Part shown: positions 18,168 through 32,700 of the stretch, piece after piece
Position numbering within the stretch: the first letter of the stretch is position 1
Layout of the letters: every line of letters starts with the position of its first letter
Assembly: GCF_014203795.1 (NCBI RefSeq)
Contig: NZ_JACHJU010000005.1
Location: 1-64,000, forward strand
Length of the DNA: 64,000 nucleotides
From: Streptosporangium album
GTDB lineage: Bacteria > Actinomycetota > Actinomycetes > Streptosporangiales > Streptosporangiaceae
Reading direction: 5' to 3'
Notes under the pieces: model-generated
Database searches by the model: none
What the model was told of the DNA's origin: nothing
What the model saw: the letters and a program-made list of their open reading frames with translations, nothing else
Position numbers and translations under genes: made by a program

Positions 18168-18907
18168 CGGTGCGTTTCATCGGGGCGGGGCCCGGCGCCG
18201 CCGACCTGATCACCCTGCGGGGGCAGCGGGCGGTCGCGTCCTCGCCGGTGTGCCTGTACGCCGGTTCCCTGGTCCCGGCCGAGCTGCTGGAGTGCTGCCC
18301 GCCGGAGGCGCGGCTGGTCGACACCGCCTCGATGGCGCTGGAGGAGATCGTGGCGGAGATGCTCGCCGCCCACAGGGCAGGTCACGACGTGGCCCGGCTG
18401 CACTCCGGCGACCCGTCGGTGTTCAGCGCGATGGCCGAGCAGATGCGGCGGCTGGACGCGGCCGGCGTGCCCTACGAGGTGATCCCCGGAGTGCCCGCGT
18501 TCGCCGCGGCCGCGGCGTCGCTGAAGCGCGAGCTCACTGTGCCGGGGGTGGGCCAGACGGTCGTGCTGACCCGGACCTCGGTGCGCGCCACCCCCATGCC
18601 CGAGGGGGAGGACCTGGACACGCTCGGCCGCAGCCGCGCCACGATGGTCCTCCATCTGGCCGTGCAGCGCGTCGAGGCGGTGGCCGGAGAGCTCGTCCCC
18701 AACTACGGCGCCGACTGCCCGGTCGCCGTGGTGGCCCGGGCCAGCCGGGACGACGAGGTGATCCTGCGCGGCACCTTGGCCGACATCGCCGACAAGGTCC
18801 GCGCCGCCGGGGTCGTCCGCACCGCGGTGATCGTGGTCGGCCGCGTGCTGACCGCCTCGGAGTTCCCCGACAGCCACCTGTACTCCGCCGCACGCTGCCG
18901 TGACTGA
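18164..18907 (+). CDS. cobM: Precorrin-4 C11-methyltransferase CobM/CbiF
   Basis: ATG 18164 overlaps the cobL stop, giving 247 residues. Tetrapyrrole methylase motifs: VRFIGAGPGAADLITLRGQR at the N-terminus, the CLYAGSLVPAELL block typical of CobM/CbiF, and RLHSGDPSVFSAMAEQM for SAM binding. It transfers a methyl group to C11 of precorrin-4. It forms a two-gene coupled unit with cobL and converges on cbiD. Confidence 0.93.
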   Translation: MTVRFIGAGPGAADLITLRGQRAVASSPVCLYAGSLVPAELLECCPPEARLVDTASMALEEIVAEMLAAHRAGHDVARLHSGDPSVFSAMAEQMRRLDAAGVPYEVIPGVPAFAAAAASLKRELTVPGVGQTVVLTRTSVRATPMPEGEDLDTLGRSRATMVLHLAVQRVEAVAGELVPNYGADCPVAVVARASRDDEVILRGTLADIADKVRAAGVVRTAVIVVGRVLTASEFPDSHLYSAARCRD

Positions 18908-18971
18908 ACCGGGTGTCCCCCGCGCCGGGGGCGCCCCGTCCCACCGCCCCCGGCCGCCGGTTCCGGCCGCG

Positions 18972-20045
18972 TCAGCCCGCGCGGCCGACGATCACGCCCG
19001 CCCGGTCGATGACCACCACGTCCACCGCCACGGGCGCCCCGCGCAGTACGCCGGCGGCCGTCAGGCGGGCACGCTCGGCGACCAGGTCGCCCAGCGGCAG
19101 GCCCGCCTCCTGGCAGAGCCGGAGCGCGTGCAGGGCGGTGTTGGCCGCCAGCACCCGCCCGGCCAGCGCCTCGTCCCCGCCCGCCGAGCGGACGAGCCCG
19201 GCGAGCATCTCCGGGTTGACCTGCGAGCGGCCCGAGTGAAGGTCCAGATGGCCGTCGGCGAGCTTGGAGAGCTTGCCGACGCCCCCGGCGACGGTCAGGC
19301 GGGGCACCGGGTGCCTGCGCAGATACTTCAGCACGGCTCCGGCGAAGTCGCCCATGTCCAGCAGCGCGTCCTGCGGCAGCCCGTACAGCTCGGCCGCGAC
19401 CTTCTCCGACGTGCTCCCGGTGCACCCGGCGACATGTCCGCGGCCCGCGGCCCTGGCCACGTCGATGCCGCGCCGGATGCTGTCGATCCAGGCCGAGCAG
19501 GAGTACGGCACCACGATGCCCGTCGTGCCGAGGATGGACAGGCCGCCCAGGATGCCCAGCCGGGGGTTCCAGGTCTTCCTCGCCAGCTCCTCGCCGTGCT
19601 CCACGGAGATCTCCACGGCCACGTCGCCGGTCCCGCCGTGCCGGGCGGCCACCTCGGCGACGTGCTCGCACATCATCCGCCGGGGGACCGGGTTGATCGC
19701 CGGCTCACCCACCTCCAGCGGGAGTCCCGGCTTGGTGACGGTGCCGACCCCGGGCCCGGCCGCGAAGGTCACGCCGGTGCCGGGGGCGCCGTGCCGTACC
19801 GTCGCGGAGATCAGCGCGCCGTGCGTCACGTCGGGGTCGTCACCGGCGTCCTTGACCACCGCGGCCATGGCCGCGCCGTCCGTGAGCTCCTCCATGGCCA
19901 GCGCGAAGGCGGGCCGCTGCCCCTTGGGCAGGACGATCTCCACCGGGTCGGGGAAGTCGCCGGTCAGCAGGGCGGTGTAGGCGGCCGCGGTCGCCGCGGT
20001 CGCGCACGCGCCGGTGGTCCAGCCATGGCGCAGGGGCGCGCTCAT
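18972..20045 (-). CDS. cbiD: Cobalt-precorrin-5B C1-methyltransferase CbiD
   Basis: Starting at the ATG at 20045 (MSAPLRHGWTTGACATAA) gives 357 residues; an ATG 9 codons upstream (20072) is possible. The N-terminal WTTGACATAA block and the GTTGIVVPYSCSAWIDSI region are CbiD signatures. CbiD methylates C1 and removes the C20 fragment in the cobalt-first (anaerobic) pathway. Here it occurs with cobG and cobN, which belong to the cobalt-late route, and no cobF is visible. The gene diverges from cobK with starts about 60 bp apart. Confidence 0.92.
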   Translation of the reverse strand: MSAPLRHGWTTGACATAATAAAYTALLTGDFPDPVEIVLPKGQRPAFALAMEELTDGAAMAAVVKDAGDDPDVTHGALISATVRHGAPGTGVTFAAGPGVGTVTKPGLPLEVGEPAINPVPRRMMCEHVAEVAARHGGTGDVAVEISVEHGEELARKTWNPRLGILGGLSILGTTGIVVPYSCSAWIDSIRRGIDVARAAGRGHVAGCTGSTSEKVAAELYGLPQDALLDMGDFAGAVLKYLRRHPVPRLTVAGGVGKLSKLADGHLDLHSGRSQVNPEMLAGLVRSAGGDEALAGRVLAANTALHALRLCQEAGLPLGDLVAERARLTAAGVLRGAPVAVDVVVIDRAGVIVGRAG

Positions 20046-20104
20046 GATCCGGGCATCGGCCGGTACGGCCATGCGATGTCCCACGACGGAGGAAAGGTGA
20101 CGAG

Positions 20105-20863
20105 GTGCTGAACATCCTGGTGCTGGGCGGCACGGACGAGGCCAGGCGGCTGGCCGCCGCGCTCGCCGGACGTGCGGGGACACACGTGGTGTCCTCCCTG
20201 GCGGGCCGGGTGCGCGATCCCAGGCTCCCGGTGGGGGAGGTGCGCGAGGGCGGCTTCGGTGGTCCCGCCGGGCTGCGGGCCTGGATCGGCGAGCACCGGA
20301 TCGACGTCGTCGTGGACGCCACGCACCCGTTCGCCGCCCGGATGACCGCCTCGGCGGTCGAGGCGACCGGCCGGGCCGGGGTGCCGCTGCTGATCCTGCG
20401 GCGGCCGGGCTGGCAGGCGGCCCCCGGCGACGACTGGCGCTGGGTGCCGTCGCTCGCGGCGGCCGCGGAGCTCCTGCCCGAGGTGGGGGAGCGGGTGTTC
20501 CTGACCACGGGACGCCGGAGCCTGCCGGTCTTCGCCGGTCTCGACGGCCTGTGGTTCCTCGCCCGTTCGGTCGATCCGCCGCAGCCGCCCGCCCCACGCC
20601 GTCTGGAGGTGCTGCTCAGCCGGGGCCCGTTCACCGTGGAGGGCGAGCTGGCCCTCATGCGCGACCACCGGGTCGACGTGCTGGTCACCAAGGACAGCGG
20701 TGGCCAGATGACCACCGCCAAGTTGCTCGCGGCCCGAGAGCTCGGGCTCCCGGTCGTGGTCGTACGGCGGCCGCCGCATCCCGCGGGCGTCCCCGCCGTG
20801 GGGACGGTCGAGGAGGCGCTCACCTGGCTGGAGACCACGGCGGGGCCCGCCTGGCAGGGCTGA
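20105..20863 (+). CDS. cobK: Precorrin-6A reductase CobK/CbiJ
   Basis: The 252-residue Rossmann-type reductase begins LNILVLGGTDEARRLAAAL. It has VVDATHPFAARMTASA near residues 78-92 and VTKDSGGQMTTAKLLAAREL near 190-210, both CobK signatures. It reduces the C18-C19 double bond of precorrin-6A with NADPH. A GGAGGAAAG site lies just before the GTG start. Its position between cbiD and cobIJ places it in the ring-contraction gene set. Confidence 0.93.
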   Translation: MLNILVLGGTDEARRLAAALAGRAGTHVVSSLAGRVRDPRLPVGEVREGGFGGPAGLRAWIGEHRIDVVVDATHPFAARMTASAVEATGRAGVPLLILRRPGWQAAPGDDWRWVPSLAAAAELLPEVGERVFLTTGRRSLPVFAGLDGLWFLARSVDPPQPPAPRRLEVLLSRGPFTVEGELALMRDHRVDVLVTKDSGGQMTTAKLLAARELGLPVVVVRRPPHPAGVPAVGTVEEALTWLETTAGPAWQG

Positions 20864-20893
20864 GCGGGCCGGCGGGCGCGGCCGGCCGGCGGC

Positions 20894-20917
20894 CCCGGTG
20901 AGAGCGGGGTCACCGGG
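20894..20917. terminator. Hairpin between convergent cobK and cobIJ
   Basis: CCCGGTGA and TCACCGGG, with an 8-nt loop, lie in the 74-bp gap between the two convergent stops. It could serve as a bidirectional terminator. No T-run is seen. Confidence 0.45.
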
Positions 20918-20937
20918 CCGGGTCCGCGCGAGGCCGG

Positions 20938-22470
20938 TCACGCGGGGTAGCGGCGGGGGGTGAACACCACCTGGCCGCCGTCGCCCCGCTTGACCGTCCG
21001 GGTGGTGGAGGAGCCCACAAGCAGCAGGCAGCGCATGTCGACCATGGCGGGGTCGAGCTCGGCGAGGGTGGTGACGGTCATGGTCTCCCCGGCCCCGCCG
21101 ACGTCCCGGCCGATCACCACGGGCGTCTGCGGCGCGCGGTGCTCCAGGAGCAGGTCCCGCGCGGCGGCCACCTGCCAGGTGCGGCTCTTCGACGCGGGGT
21201 TGTAGATCGCCAGGACCAGGTCGGCCCGCGCGGCGGCGCTGATCCGGTCCGCGACGACCTCCCAGGGTTTGAGCAGGTCCGACAGCGACAGCACGCAGTA
21301 GTCGTGCCCGAGCGGCGCGCCGGCCCGGCTCGCCACCGCGTGCGCGGCGGTCAGCCCCGGCAGCACCCGCACCGGCACGTCGGCGAACCGGGGCTCGCAC
21401 GCCACCTCCAGCACCGCGCTGGCCATCGCGAACACCCCCGGATCGCCCGAGGAGACCACGGCGACCCGGGACCCGGCCGCGGCCAGCTCCAACGCGTGCG
21501 CGGCCCGCTCGGCCTCGACCCGGTTGTCCGTGGCGTGGCGGCGCTGGCGCGGGTTCGGTGGGATCCGGTCCAGGTAGGGGCCGTAACCGATGAGCTCGTC
21601 GGCCGCGGCCAGCGCGTCCTGGGCCTCCGGGGTCAGCCACGGCCGCCCGGCGGGGCCGAGACCCACCACGACCACCTCGCCCGGGCCGCCGGTCACGGCC
21701 GCGGGCTCCGCCTCCCGCGCCGGTTCCGCCCGCGCGGCGTTGACCGGGCTCGGGATCAGCGCCAGCGAGAAGTACGGCACGCTGTCCGGGTCCACCTCCG
21801 CGAGCGGCGCCAGCCGCTGCCCGCCGGTGGTGGCCCGCTCCACGTACCAGGCCTCGTCGAGCCGCCCGGCCTCGGCCAGCGCGTCGCGCACCTTGGTGAA
21901 CGTCCGGCCGAGCTTGAGGATCGCCGCCGAGTCGGTGGCGGCCAGGCGTTCGGCCAGGACCTCGGCCGGAAGCGTCCCGGGCAGCACGGTCAGCGTCTCG
22001 TCCCGCTCGACCAGTGGCCGTCCGAGCACCGCCGCGGCGCCGCTCACGGAGGTCACGCCGGGAACCACCTCGGTGACGTAGCGGTGGGACAGGCGCTTGT
22101 GCATGTGCATGTACGAGCCGTAGAAGAGCGGGTCGCCCTCACACAGCACCACCACGTCGCGGCCGGCGTCCAGATGAGCGGCCAGCCGGGCCGCGCAGGC
22201 GGCGTAGAAGTCGTCGATGGCACCCTGGTAGCCGCCGGGATGGTCGGTGGTCTCCGTGGTGAGCGGGTAGATCAGGGCTTCCTCGATCTGGCCCTCACGC
22301 AGGTACGGCGCGGCGACCGAACGGGCGATGCTCCGGCCGTGACGGGCGCTGTGGAAGGCGATCACGTCCGCCTCGCCGACGAGCCGGGCGGCCTTGACGG
22401 TCACCAGCTCCGGGTCCCCGGGCCCCAGCCCCACTCCCCAGAGCCGTCCGGTCACCATGTCGTCATTCAT
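20938..22470 (-). CDS. cobIJ: Fused precorrin-2 C20-methyltransferase / precorrin-3B C17-methyltransferase (CobI-CobJ)
   Basis: The 510-residue fusion has a CobI domain (about 1-245: [38 protein letters not shown]) and a CobJ domain (about 265-510: [49 protein letters not shown]). CobI methylates C20; CobJ methylates C17 and contracts the ring. This fusion is common in actinobacteria. Its ATG overlaps the cobH stop (ATGA), making cobG-cobH-cobIJ a coupled three-gene operon on the minus strand. Confidence 0.95.
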   Translation of the reverse strand: MNDDMVTGRLWGVGLGPGDPELVTVKAARLVGEADVIAFHSARHGRSIARSVAAPYLREGQIEEALIYPLTTETTDHPGGYQGAIDDFYAACAARLAAHLDAGRDVVVLCEGDPLFYGSYMHMHKRLSHRYVTEVVPGVTSVSGAAAVLGRPLVERDETLTVLPGTLPAEVLAERLAATDSAAILKLGRTFTKVRDALAEAGRLDEAWYVERATTGGQRLAPLAEVDPDSVPYFSLALIPSPVNAARAEPAREAEPAAVTGGPGEVVVVGLGPAGRPWLTPEAQDALAAADELIGYGPYLDRIPPNPRQRRHATDNRVEAERAAHALELAAAGSRVAVVSSGDPGVFAMASAVLEVACEPRFADVPVRVLPGLTAAHAVASRAGAPLGHDYCVLSLSDLLKPWEVVADRISAAARADLVLAIYNPASKSRTWQVAAARDLLLEHRAPQTPVVIGRDVGGAGETMTVTTLAELDPAMVDMRCLLLVGSSTTRTVKRGDGGQVVFTPRRYPA

Positions 22471-23093
22471 TCGTCCTCATTCGCGATCGCGTTGACCGCG
22501 GCGGCGGCCATCGCACTTCCACCCCTGCGGCCGTGCACGACCAGGTGTTCCAGTCCCGCCGGGTGTCCGGCGAGGGCCTGCTTGGACTCGGCGGCGCCGA
22601 TGAAGCCGACCGGGACGCCCAGCACGGCGGCCGGGCGGCCCGCGCCCTCCTCGACCATCTCCAGCAGCCGGAACAGCGCGGTCGGCGCGTTGCCGATCGC
22701 GACCACCGAGCCCTCCAGCCGGTCGCGCCACAGCTCCAGCGCGGCGGCGCTGCGGGTGGTGCCCAGCCGTTCCGCAAGCTCCGGCACGCCCGGCTCGCCC
22801 AGCGTGCAGATCACCTCGTTGCCGGCGGGCAGGCGGCGGCGGGTCACCCCGGAGGCGACCATCATCGCGTCGCACAACACCGGCGCGCCCCCGCGCAGGG
22901 CCGCCCGCGCCGACGCCACGACGCCGGGCGACCACCCGAGGTCGGCGACCAGGTCGACCATCCCGCAGGCGTGGATCATGCGGACCGCCACCTGGGCGAG
23001 GTCCGGGGGCAGGCCGCTCAGATCGCTCTCGGCGCGGATGGTGGCGAAGGAACGGCGATAGATCTCCGCGCCGTCGCGGACGTAGTCGGTCAC
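22467..23093 (-). CDS. cobH: Precorrin-8X methylmutase CobH/CbiC
   Basis: GTG 23093 ([20 protein letters not shown]) overlaps the cobG stop by 4 bp, giving 208 residues. Conserved pieces: [14 protein letters not shown] with the catalytic His, [15 protein letters not shown], and [13 protein letters not shown]. The enzyme moves the C11 methyl to C12, forming hydrogenobyrinate. Length is normal for the family. It lies between cobG and cobIJ with both junctions overlapping. Confidence 0.94.
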   Translation of the reverse strand: MTDYVRDGAEIYRRSFATIRAESDLSGLPPDLAQVAVRMIHACGMVDLVADLGWSPGVVASARAALRGGAPVLCDAMMVASGVTRRRLPAGNEVICTLGEPGVPELAERLGTTRSAAALELWRDRLEGSVVAIGNAPTALFRLLEMVEEGAGRPAAVLGVPVGFIGAAESKQALAGHPAGLEHLVVHGRRGGSAMAAAAVNAIANEDE

Positions 23094-24454
23094 GTTTCCC
23101 CTCTGGCGGCCGTCACCACGGCCGTGGTCTCTTCGATGTCCGCACAGGCCAGGCTCCGGCCGTCGAGGTCGACACGGTAGCCGTCGCCGGTGGCGACCAC
23201 GTCCGCGACCCGTCCCCTGGGACGGCCGCAGCGCCGCTCGCAGCCCGCCCAGTGCACGGGGAGCGTACCGGTGCGCGGGGAGTCCGCGACAGGCGGGGCG
23301 ATCCCGGGGCCCGAGACCGTGGCGCGGGCGGCGTCGGCCCGCACGTCGGCCAGGGACTTGGCGCAGCCGGGACGCCCGGTGCAGGCCGTCACGCCGATCC
23401 ACGGCGAGCCGGCATCGGTGACCAGGCCGGCGTCCGCCAGTCTGGTGAGCGTCCGCGCGAGCCCGGCACGGGCCAGGCCGGGCAGGACCACCCCCCGCCA
23501 CGGCGTCAGCCGTACCTCGCCGCCGGACGCCAGAGCGGCCAGCAGCTCCGCCTGGGCGGAGGTCAGCCGCCCCAGCGGCACCGCGACGCCGAGGGCCACC
23601 CGGCCGTCGGGCTGCTCGACCGCCCCGATCGGTCCGCCCGCCGCGGAGGGCGGACCGGCCCGCAACCGCTCCGCCGGTGGGCGTAGCCGTACCGGATCGG
23701 CGGCGCCGGTCTCCAGGGTGGCGCGGACCCGGGCCGCGACCCGTCCGGCACCGCCGGGCAGCTCGCCGATCCGCCAGGCGCGCCCTTCCCGCACGGCCGG
23801 TTCGGCCAGGAACGCCTCGGCGGCGGCGAGCAGGGCGGTGACCGCCGAGGTCACCGGAACGCGCAGGCCGCTGTCGGCGCCCGCGAGGATCAGGGCCGCT
23901 CCGTCCGCGCGGGTCGGGAGGATTCCCGCGTCGGGGCCGAGCCAGGCCACGTCGCCCCTGCCGTCGTCGAGGGCGAACAGGAAACGTCCCGGCAGCCCGG
24001 CGAGGGCGGCCCGGGCGCACAGCCGCCGGTCCAGCTCGGAGACCAGCGGGCCGGCGTCCAGGGTCCCTCCGGCGTCGCAGCCGGTCAGCGGCGAGGCGAG
24101 GACGTTACGGACCCGCTCGTGGGTGGGCGACGGCAGCAGCCCGGCCTCCGCCATGCGCGCGGCGAACCGGTCCGCCGCCCCGGTCCGCCCCGAGGTCTCC
24201 GCTGTTCCGTCCCGGCCCGCCGGTGCGCTCCCGGCGCCGAGCCCGCGCACCTGGACGTTCGCGCGGGAGGTCAGCTCGATGACGCCGGTCCCCCAAGCGG
24301 ACGCGGCGCCGGCGAGTCCGCGCAGCTGGGGGGCCGTCAGCCGGCCGCCGGGGACCCGGATCCGCGCCAGCCCGCCGTCGGCCGCGGCGTGCATCTGGAG
24401 CGCCCCGGGACAGGCATCGGGTCGCGATCGTCCAGAAAAGTCACTAATGACCAC
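23090..24454 (-). CDS. cobG: Precorrin-3B synthase CobG
   Basis: The 454-residue protein resembles sulfite/nitrite reductases: [20 protein letters not shown] at the N-terminus, [19 protein letters not shown], and Fe-S/siroheme cysteines in [13 protein letters not shown] and [11 protein letters not shown]. CobG hydroxylates precorrin-3A at C20 with O2 and is the marker of aerobic ring contraction. It begins the minus-strand cob operon. Its start at 24454 lies only about 35 bp from the divergent B12 riboswitch, so the promoters of both strands must share or overlap this DNA. Confidence 0.92.
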   Translation of the reverse strand: MVISDFSGRSRPDACPGALQMHAAADGGLARIRVPGGRLTAPQLRGLAGAASAWGTGVIELTSRANVQVRGLGAGSAPAGRDGTAETSGRTGAADRFAARMAEAGLLPSPTHERVRNVLASPLTGCDAGGTLDAGPLVSELDRRLCARAALAGLPGRFLFALDDGRGDVAWLGPDAGILPTRADGAALILAGADSGLRVPVTSAVTALLAAAEAFLAEPAVREGRAWRIGELPGGAGRVAARVRATLETGAADPVRLRPPAERLRAGPPSAAGGPIGAVEQPDGRVALGVAVPLGRLTSAQAELLAALASGGEVRLTPWRGVVLPGLARAGLARTLTRLADAGLVTDAGSPWIGVTACTGRPGCAKSLADVRADAARATVSGPGIAPPVADSPRTGTLPVHWAGCERRCGRPRGRVADVVATGDGYRVDLDGRSLACADIEETTAVVTAARGET

Positions 24455-24487
24455 GCCGAGGATGCTAACGCCAGTTTCCTGCGGAGA

Positions 24488-24650
24488 ACGGGTGCCGTAG
24501 TCTCATCGGTGGCGACGGCAAGGGAGGAAGCCGGTGAGAATCCGGCGCGGTCCCGCCACTGTAACCGGGGAGCGAACCCCACCCAGGCCACGGTCCGGCG
24601 ACGGACGGGAAGGCCGGGGGGAGCACCGATCCGGGAGCCAGGAGACTCCA
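24488..24650 (+). promoter_or_regulatory. Cobalamin (B12) riboswitch upstream of cobN
   Basis: Landmarks in order: GGTGCCG (24491), AAGGGAGGAAGCCGGTGAGA (24520-24539) with ATCCGGC, the GCCACTGTAA core (24555-24564), a closing GAGCACC (24621-24627), and the GCCAGGAGAC B12-box end (24637-24646). These are the conserved parts of the adenosylcobalamin element. It reads toward the leader ORF and cobN and should lower their expression when cobalamin is plentiful. No second copy was found for the divergent cobG operon. Confidence 0.92.
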
Positions 24651-24702
24651 GCCGTCGTAGCCGACGACGACCCGGGGCGAGGACCCCGAGGGAGGAAGCT
24701 CC

Positions 24703-24827
24703 GTGCGTTCTTCGCCGTTCCCGCAGCAGCTCGTGGCACCGCCGTGCCCCGCCGCCGGGCCTCATCCGCCGTTCCCGCGCGGTCCCCTGTCACCGGCGAG
24801 CCCCATCGCCCGGCCGGAGCGTGGCGC

Positions 24828-24831
<4 letters not shown>
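24703..24831 (+). CDS. Candidate leader ORF coupled to cobN
   Basis: A GTG at 24703 follows a very strong GGAGGAAG site (24691-24697). It opens a 42-codon frame, VRSSPFPQQLVAPP..., rich in proline, whose TGA overlaps the cobN GTG (GTGA). It lies between the riboswitch and cobN. Ribosomes translating it would deliver to the cobN start, so the riboswitch could control cobN by masking this first site. No peptide family is recognised, and GC-rich DNA often gives proline-rich frames. The Shine-Dalgarno sequence and exact overlap are the only evidence. Confidence 0.45.
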
Positions 24832-28496
<3,665 letters not shown>

Positions 28497-28682
28497 CCCT
28501 AATCGCGCCTCCGCCAGGCGGCGGTCCTGCCACGTGCCAGACGGTCGGGTGCCCGAGGTCGAGCTCGCCTTCTCCTTCGAAGATCTGGCGAGACGTGGTC
28601 GGACTCGGCCGTGACATGACCGCGCTGGCGGAGCTCGCCGGCTCGCGGGGAGTGAGCGGGCGCCGACCTGACCGGCACAGAG

Positions 28683-28724
28683 AACGGGAGGCACCCCGGG
28701 CCCGTGCCCGGGGTGCCTCCCGTT
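28683..28724. terminator. Strong bidirectional terminator hairpin
   Basis: An 18-bp perfect inverted repeat (AACGGGAGGCACCCCGGG and its complement) with a 6-nt loop lies between the convergent cobN and hydroxylase genes. On the plus strand it is followed by TTGTC. It is the strongest hairpin noticed in the window. The 186 bp between the cobN stop and this hairpin hold nothing recognised. Confidence 0.8.
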
Positions 28725-28764
28725 GTCAGAAGCGGCTTGTCAGAAGCGGCTTGTCAGGAGCGGC
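28723..28764. repeat. Three tandem 14-bp repeats covering a stop codon
   Basis: TTGTCAGAAGCGGC occurs at 28723-28736 and 28737-28750, then with one change (GGAG for GAAG) at 28751-28764. On the minus strand each unit contains TGA in the context of the hydroxylase gene's final codons. The true stop (28754-28756) lies in the unit nearest the gene. Slippage duplication is the simplest origin. Confidence 0.85.
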
Positions 28765-29703
28765 GGCCGAACCAGCGGCGAGCCTTGGCGGGCGTGGCCG
28801 CCTCCCCGCCGGCCGCTGCCGTGGCCCTGGCGAAGCCCGCCTGCGGCTGGACGGTCGGCTCGCAGGCGTCCAGGGGGACCGGGTCACCCATGGTCACCAC
28901 GATCTTGCGGGGGCCCTTGAACGACTCGCGGGCGTGGGCGGAGAGGATGTTGTCGACGATCAGAATGTCACCCGGACGCCACGTTTCTCTCACCGTCGCC
29001 TGCCGGTAGGCCTCGTCGATGGCCTCGACGTCCTCCTTGGAGATCGGCTCGCCGTCGCCGTAGGCGGTGTTGAAGGGCAGATTCTCGTGACCGAGATCCT
29101 CCACGAACACCTCGCGGATCTCCTCATCGAGCGACCACTCGTTCCAGAAGACCGTGTGGTTGAACCAGACCTCCTCACCGGTACCGGGGTGGCGGATGGT
29201 CGCCGAGCGGCGCTGCACGGTGCGGAGCTGGTCAGCGCCCACCCACTCGTGGGCGATGTGGTTGGCCGCGCAGTAGGCGGCGACCTCTTGCGCATGTCGG
29301 TCACCGGGGTCGCGCCGCCCTCGTCGGGAGCGATCAGGCAGCCGAACATCAGCAGCCCGGGGAAGCTGAGCGCGTAACTGTTCTCGTTGTGCGGGCGGAT
29401 CGTCTGCGACGGCGGCAGGTCGGTGGACGAGTAGACGTCCTTGCCGAAGTGGCTGCGCGGAGTGGCTTTCTCGACGTATCCGGCGAGCTTGGAGATCAGG
29501 GCGTCGCGTACCTCGGCGAAGTCCTCCACGCCCTTCACGGGCAGCCCCCGGAGATAGAGGGCGCCGTGCTCGTCCAGACCCGCGCGGATGGCGTCGCGGT
29601 TCTCCCGCAGCCAGTCGCAGGTCTCGCCCAGATCCCCGCCCTGGGCGTCGGCCGCGGCGGGACGGCCGTCCCTGATCTCCCAGGCGATGGTGGCGGTGTT
29701 CAA
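28754..29703 (-). pseudogene. TauD/SyrP-like Fe(II)/2-oxoglutarate hydroxylase with single-base frameshift
   Basis: A TTG start at 29703 overlaps the NRPS stop (TTGA). The N-terminal frame reads [32 protein letters not shown] and the HxE iron motif in RPHNENSYALSFPG, to GGATPVTDMRK near 29300. The protein then continues in the next frame: VAAYCAANHIAHEWVGADQL, NHTVFWNEWSLDEEIR and DNILSAHARESFKGPRKI with the distal His, ending at 28754. Restoring one G in the AAGAGGTC run near 29290 rejoins the frames into about 316 residues. SyrP-type enzymes beta-hydroxylate amino acids bound to NRPS carriers. The break may be a real mutation or a sequence error. Confidence 0.8.
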
Positions 29704-32700
29704 GATGCGTGGGTCCTTTCCAGCGTTTCGATGCCGATGAGGTCGTCGGGCTTCGCGTCGGGCACCTCGTCGTCGAAGCGCGCCAGGGTCCGGATCCGGA
29801 GGCCGGCGAATACCAGCAGGGCCATGCCGAGGCCGCACAGCAGGTAGAGCAGTCCGATCCCGCGCCCCGGCCCGGTGCCGATGATCGCGCCGACGGTGCT
29901 CGCGAGCGGGCCGCCGGTGGCCAGCAACGGGTCCAGGAGCGGGCCGGCGAGCGGGGCGATGACGCCGAAGCCGATCGGGACGGTAGCAGCAGCGATCATG
30001 GTGTTGACCGCGATGATCCGGCCCTGGAAGCGCTGCGGCACCTTCACCAGGATGATCGTCATGATCGTGCCGTTGATCAGAGCCAGCGCGAAGGACATGC
30101 CGAAGGCGCCGACGCCGATCAGCCAGAGGTTGGCCTGCAGGCCGGTCAGCAGGCCCGCGACCGACATCAGCATCGTCGCGGCGATCGCGCCGCGCAGCCT
30201 GCGGTGGGTCGGGCCGCCCCACAGGCTCATGACGACACCGCCGGTGACCGCGCCCGCGCCGGCCGCGACCGCGACCGCCCCGGCCGCCTGGAGCGAGGCG
30301 AAGGAGAGGACGAGCGGCGAGATCATGACGAACATGGGCGCGAGGAAGAGGTTCACCCCGGCGAAGAAGAACAGCATGCTGCGGAAGCTCCGGTGCCCCA
30401 GCGAGAACCGGAAGCCGTTCGCGATCTCCACCGAGATCGGCTCGCGGCGGCGCAGCCCCAGCGTGGTGGGGAACTTGACGAGCAGGACCACGATGACGGC
30501 GAACGCGTAGGCGGCCACCTGGATGGTCAGGATGCCCTTCAGCCCGACCGCGGCGAGCAGGCCGACCGCGATGAGCGGTACCAGGAACTGGGCGGTGCCG
30601 ATCGCCAGCTGCACGATGCCGGTGGCGTGCCCGAGATAGCGTTTGGGCACCAACTGGGGGATCGACGCCTGGTAGGCGAGTCGCTGGAACGTCACGGAGA
30701 CCGAGACGAAAGCTATCAGCACGTAGAGCGGGCCGACCGAGAGCCGGTCGGTCAGCAGCAGGCCGAGCATCACCGCCTGCGTCACACCCGACACCAGGTC
30801 ACCGGCGATCATCACCCGCCGCCGGTCGTAGCGGTCGACCACGGCGCCCGCCAGCGGGGCCACGATGATGCCCGGGACCAGAGCGAGCAGGGCGATGAGC
30901 CCGAAGTGAGCCAGTGATCCGGTGATGGTGTAGATCCAGATCGGCACCGCGAACTCGGTGAGGGCCGACCCGGTGAGCGAGATCAGCTGCCCCAGCGCGA
31001 CGGGCAGGAACCGGCGCATGCTCGGCTCGCGCTCCTGGTGCACGGCCTGCCGCTCCACGCTGTCCTGGAGCCACCAGGTGCCACCCGCCTCGCGCGAGTG
31101 CTCCCGGCGCCAGGCCTCGTCGGCGGTGTGGGTGCCCGTGAGGATCGCCGCGAGCTCGTCGGCACGGTACTTGGGGAAGAAGTGGCCCGCTTCGTCGATG
31201 ACGACCAGCGACGACGAGCCGGACAGGAAGCACCACTCCTTGAAGCGCTCCTGGTAGAACTCGGTGCTCGGGTCGCGCTCGCCGACGACCGAGATGATCG
31301 GCGCCTTCAGCGGCCGCTGCTCGGTCGACAGGAGTCTGGTGAAGTGCTCCTCGGCCATCCGGCCGTCCTGGCGCATCAGCTCGACGGTGAAGGCCGCCTG
31401 CTCCTCGTCCAGCCCCGACATGTCGCCGCCGAGCGCGCGCAGCTCGGCCGCGATGGTGCGGGTGCCGTGCAGGCGGTCGTTGACCAGATCGCTGAGCGAG
31501 CCGAGGAAGCGGCCCTTGGGCTTGGCGAACGGGAAGATGCCACCCAGGTAGAGGGCGTCCAGCTCCCGTCCGGACGCCTCGATGCGCTGGGCCAGCTCCA
31601 CGGCCAGCGCGCTGCCGGGGGCGCAGTGCCCGTAGACCACGATCGGGCCTCTGATGTGTTCGGCGATCTCCTCGACGCAGCGCCTCGCCACCTCCGCGTA
31701 GGGAAGCTGCTCCTCGTCACCCGGCTCGCGCCCGGGGGCGGCGACCGCGTAGAGGGAGTATCCGGCGGGCATCGCGTCGGCGAGCGTCTGGTAGACGACC
31801 GCGTTGGCGCCGCCGTACGGCACGCAGATGATGGAGCCGACGCGGTCCTTGGCCTCGATCGGGCGGGTCAGCTCGGCCAGCATCCGGCGCTGCACGACCG
31901 TGTCGCCCCGGCGCTCGGTGACGAGCTCGGCGAGCTCGGCGAGCGTGGGATGCTTGAACATCTCCAGCACGCCGATCGGCGGCTTGCTCTCGGGGAAGGC
32001 CTTGCGCATCCTCGCCACGACCTGGGTGGCCAGGAGCGAGTGACCGCCCAGGTCGAAGAAGTTGTCGCCGGTGCCGACCCTTTCGAGGTCGAGGACACCC
32101 GCCCAGATGCCGGCGATGGCCTCCTCGATCGGACCGTCCGGCGCGATGTGACCGGGCCGTTGGTCCAGACGCTCGGGCTCGGGGTCCGGCAGCGCCTTCC
32201 GGTCGACCTTGCCGTGGGCCTGGAGCGGGAAACGGTCGAGCCAGGCGAACCGGCCGGGGACCATGTACTCGGGGAGCAACTCCAGCAGGTGCGCCCGCAG
32301 CTCCGCCACCGGGCTCTCCTCCGCGCCCGGCTCCTTCTCCAGCCAGGCGATGAGGCGGTCGTCGCGCAGGTCCACGACGCCCTGGACGACCCCGGGGAGC
32401 GTGCCGAGCGCCGCCTCGACCTCGCCGAGCTCCACCCGGTAGCCGCGGATCTTCACCTGGTGGTCGGTGCGGCCGAGAAACTCCAGCCGCCCGTCGTCGA
32501 GCCTGCGGACCAGGTCGCCCGTACGGTACATCCGCGTTCCCGGCGCGCCGTACGGGTCGGCGACGAAACGCTCGGCGGTCAACGCCGGACGGCCGAGGTA
32601 GCCGCGGGCCAGGGTGTCGCCGCCGATGTAGAGCTCTCCCGCGACGCCCGGCGGGACCAGACGGAGCGCCTGGTCCAGCACGTAGACGCGGACGTCGGGC

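Noticed and set aside
15581-18877. A minus-strand open frame of about 1100 codons antisense to cobL and cobM
   Set aside because: The plus strand carries clear CobL and CobM motifs with coupled starts. The antisense product has no domain and shows the low-complexity bias of GC-rich shadow frames.
24420-24490. A second B12 riboswitch for the cobG operon on the minus strand
   Set aside because: No conserved GCCACTG core or B12 box reads toward cobG. The only element found points to cobN.
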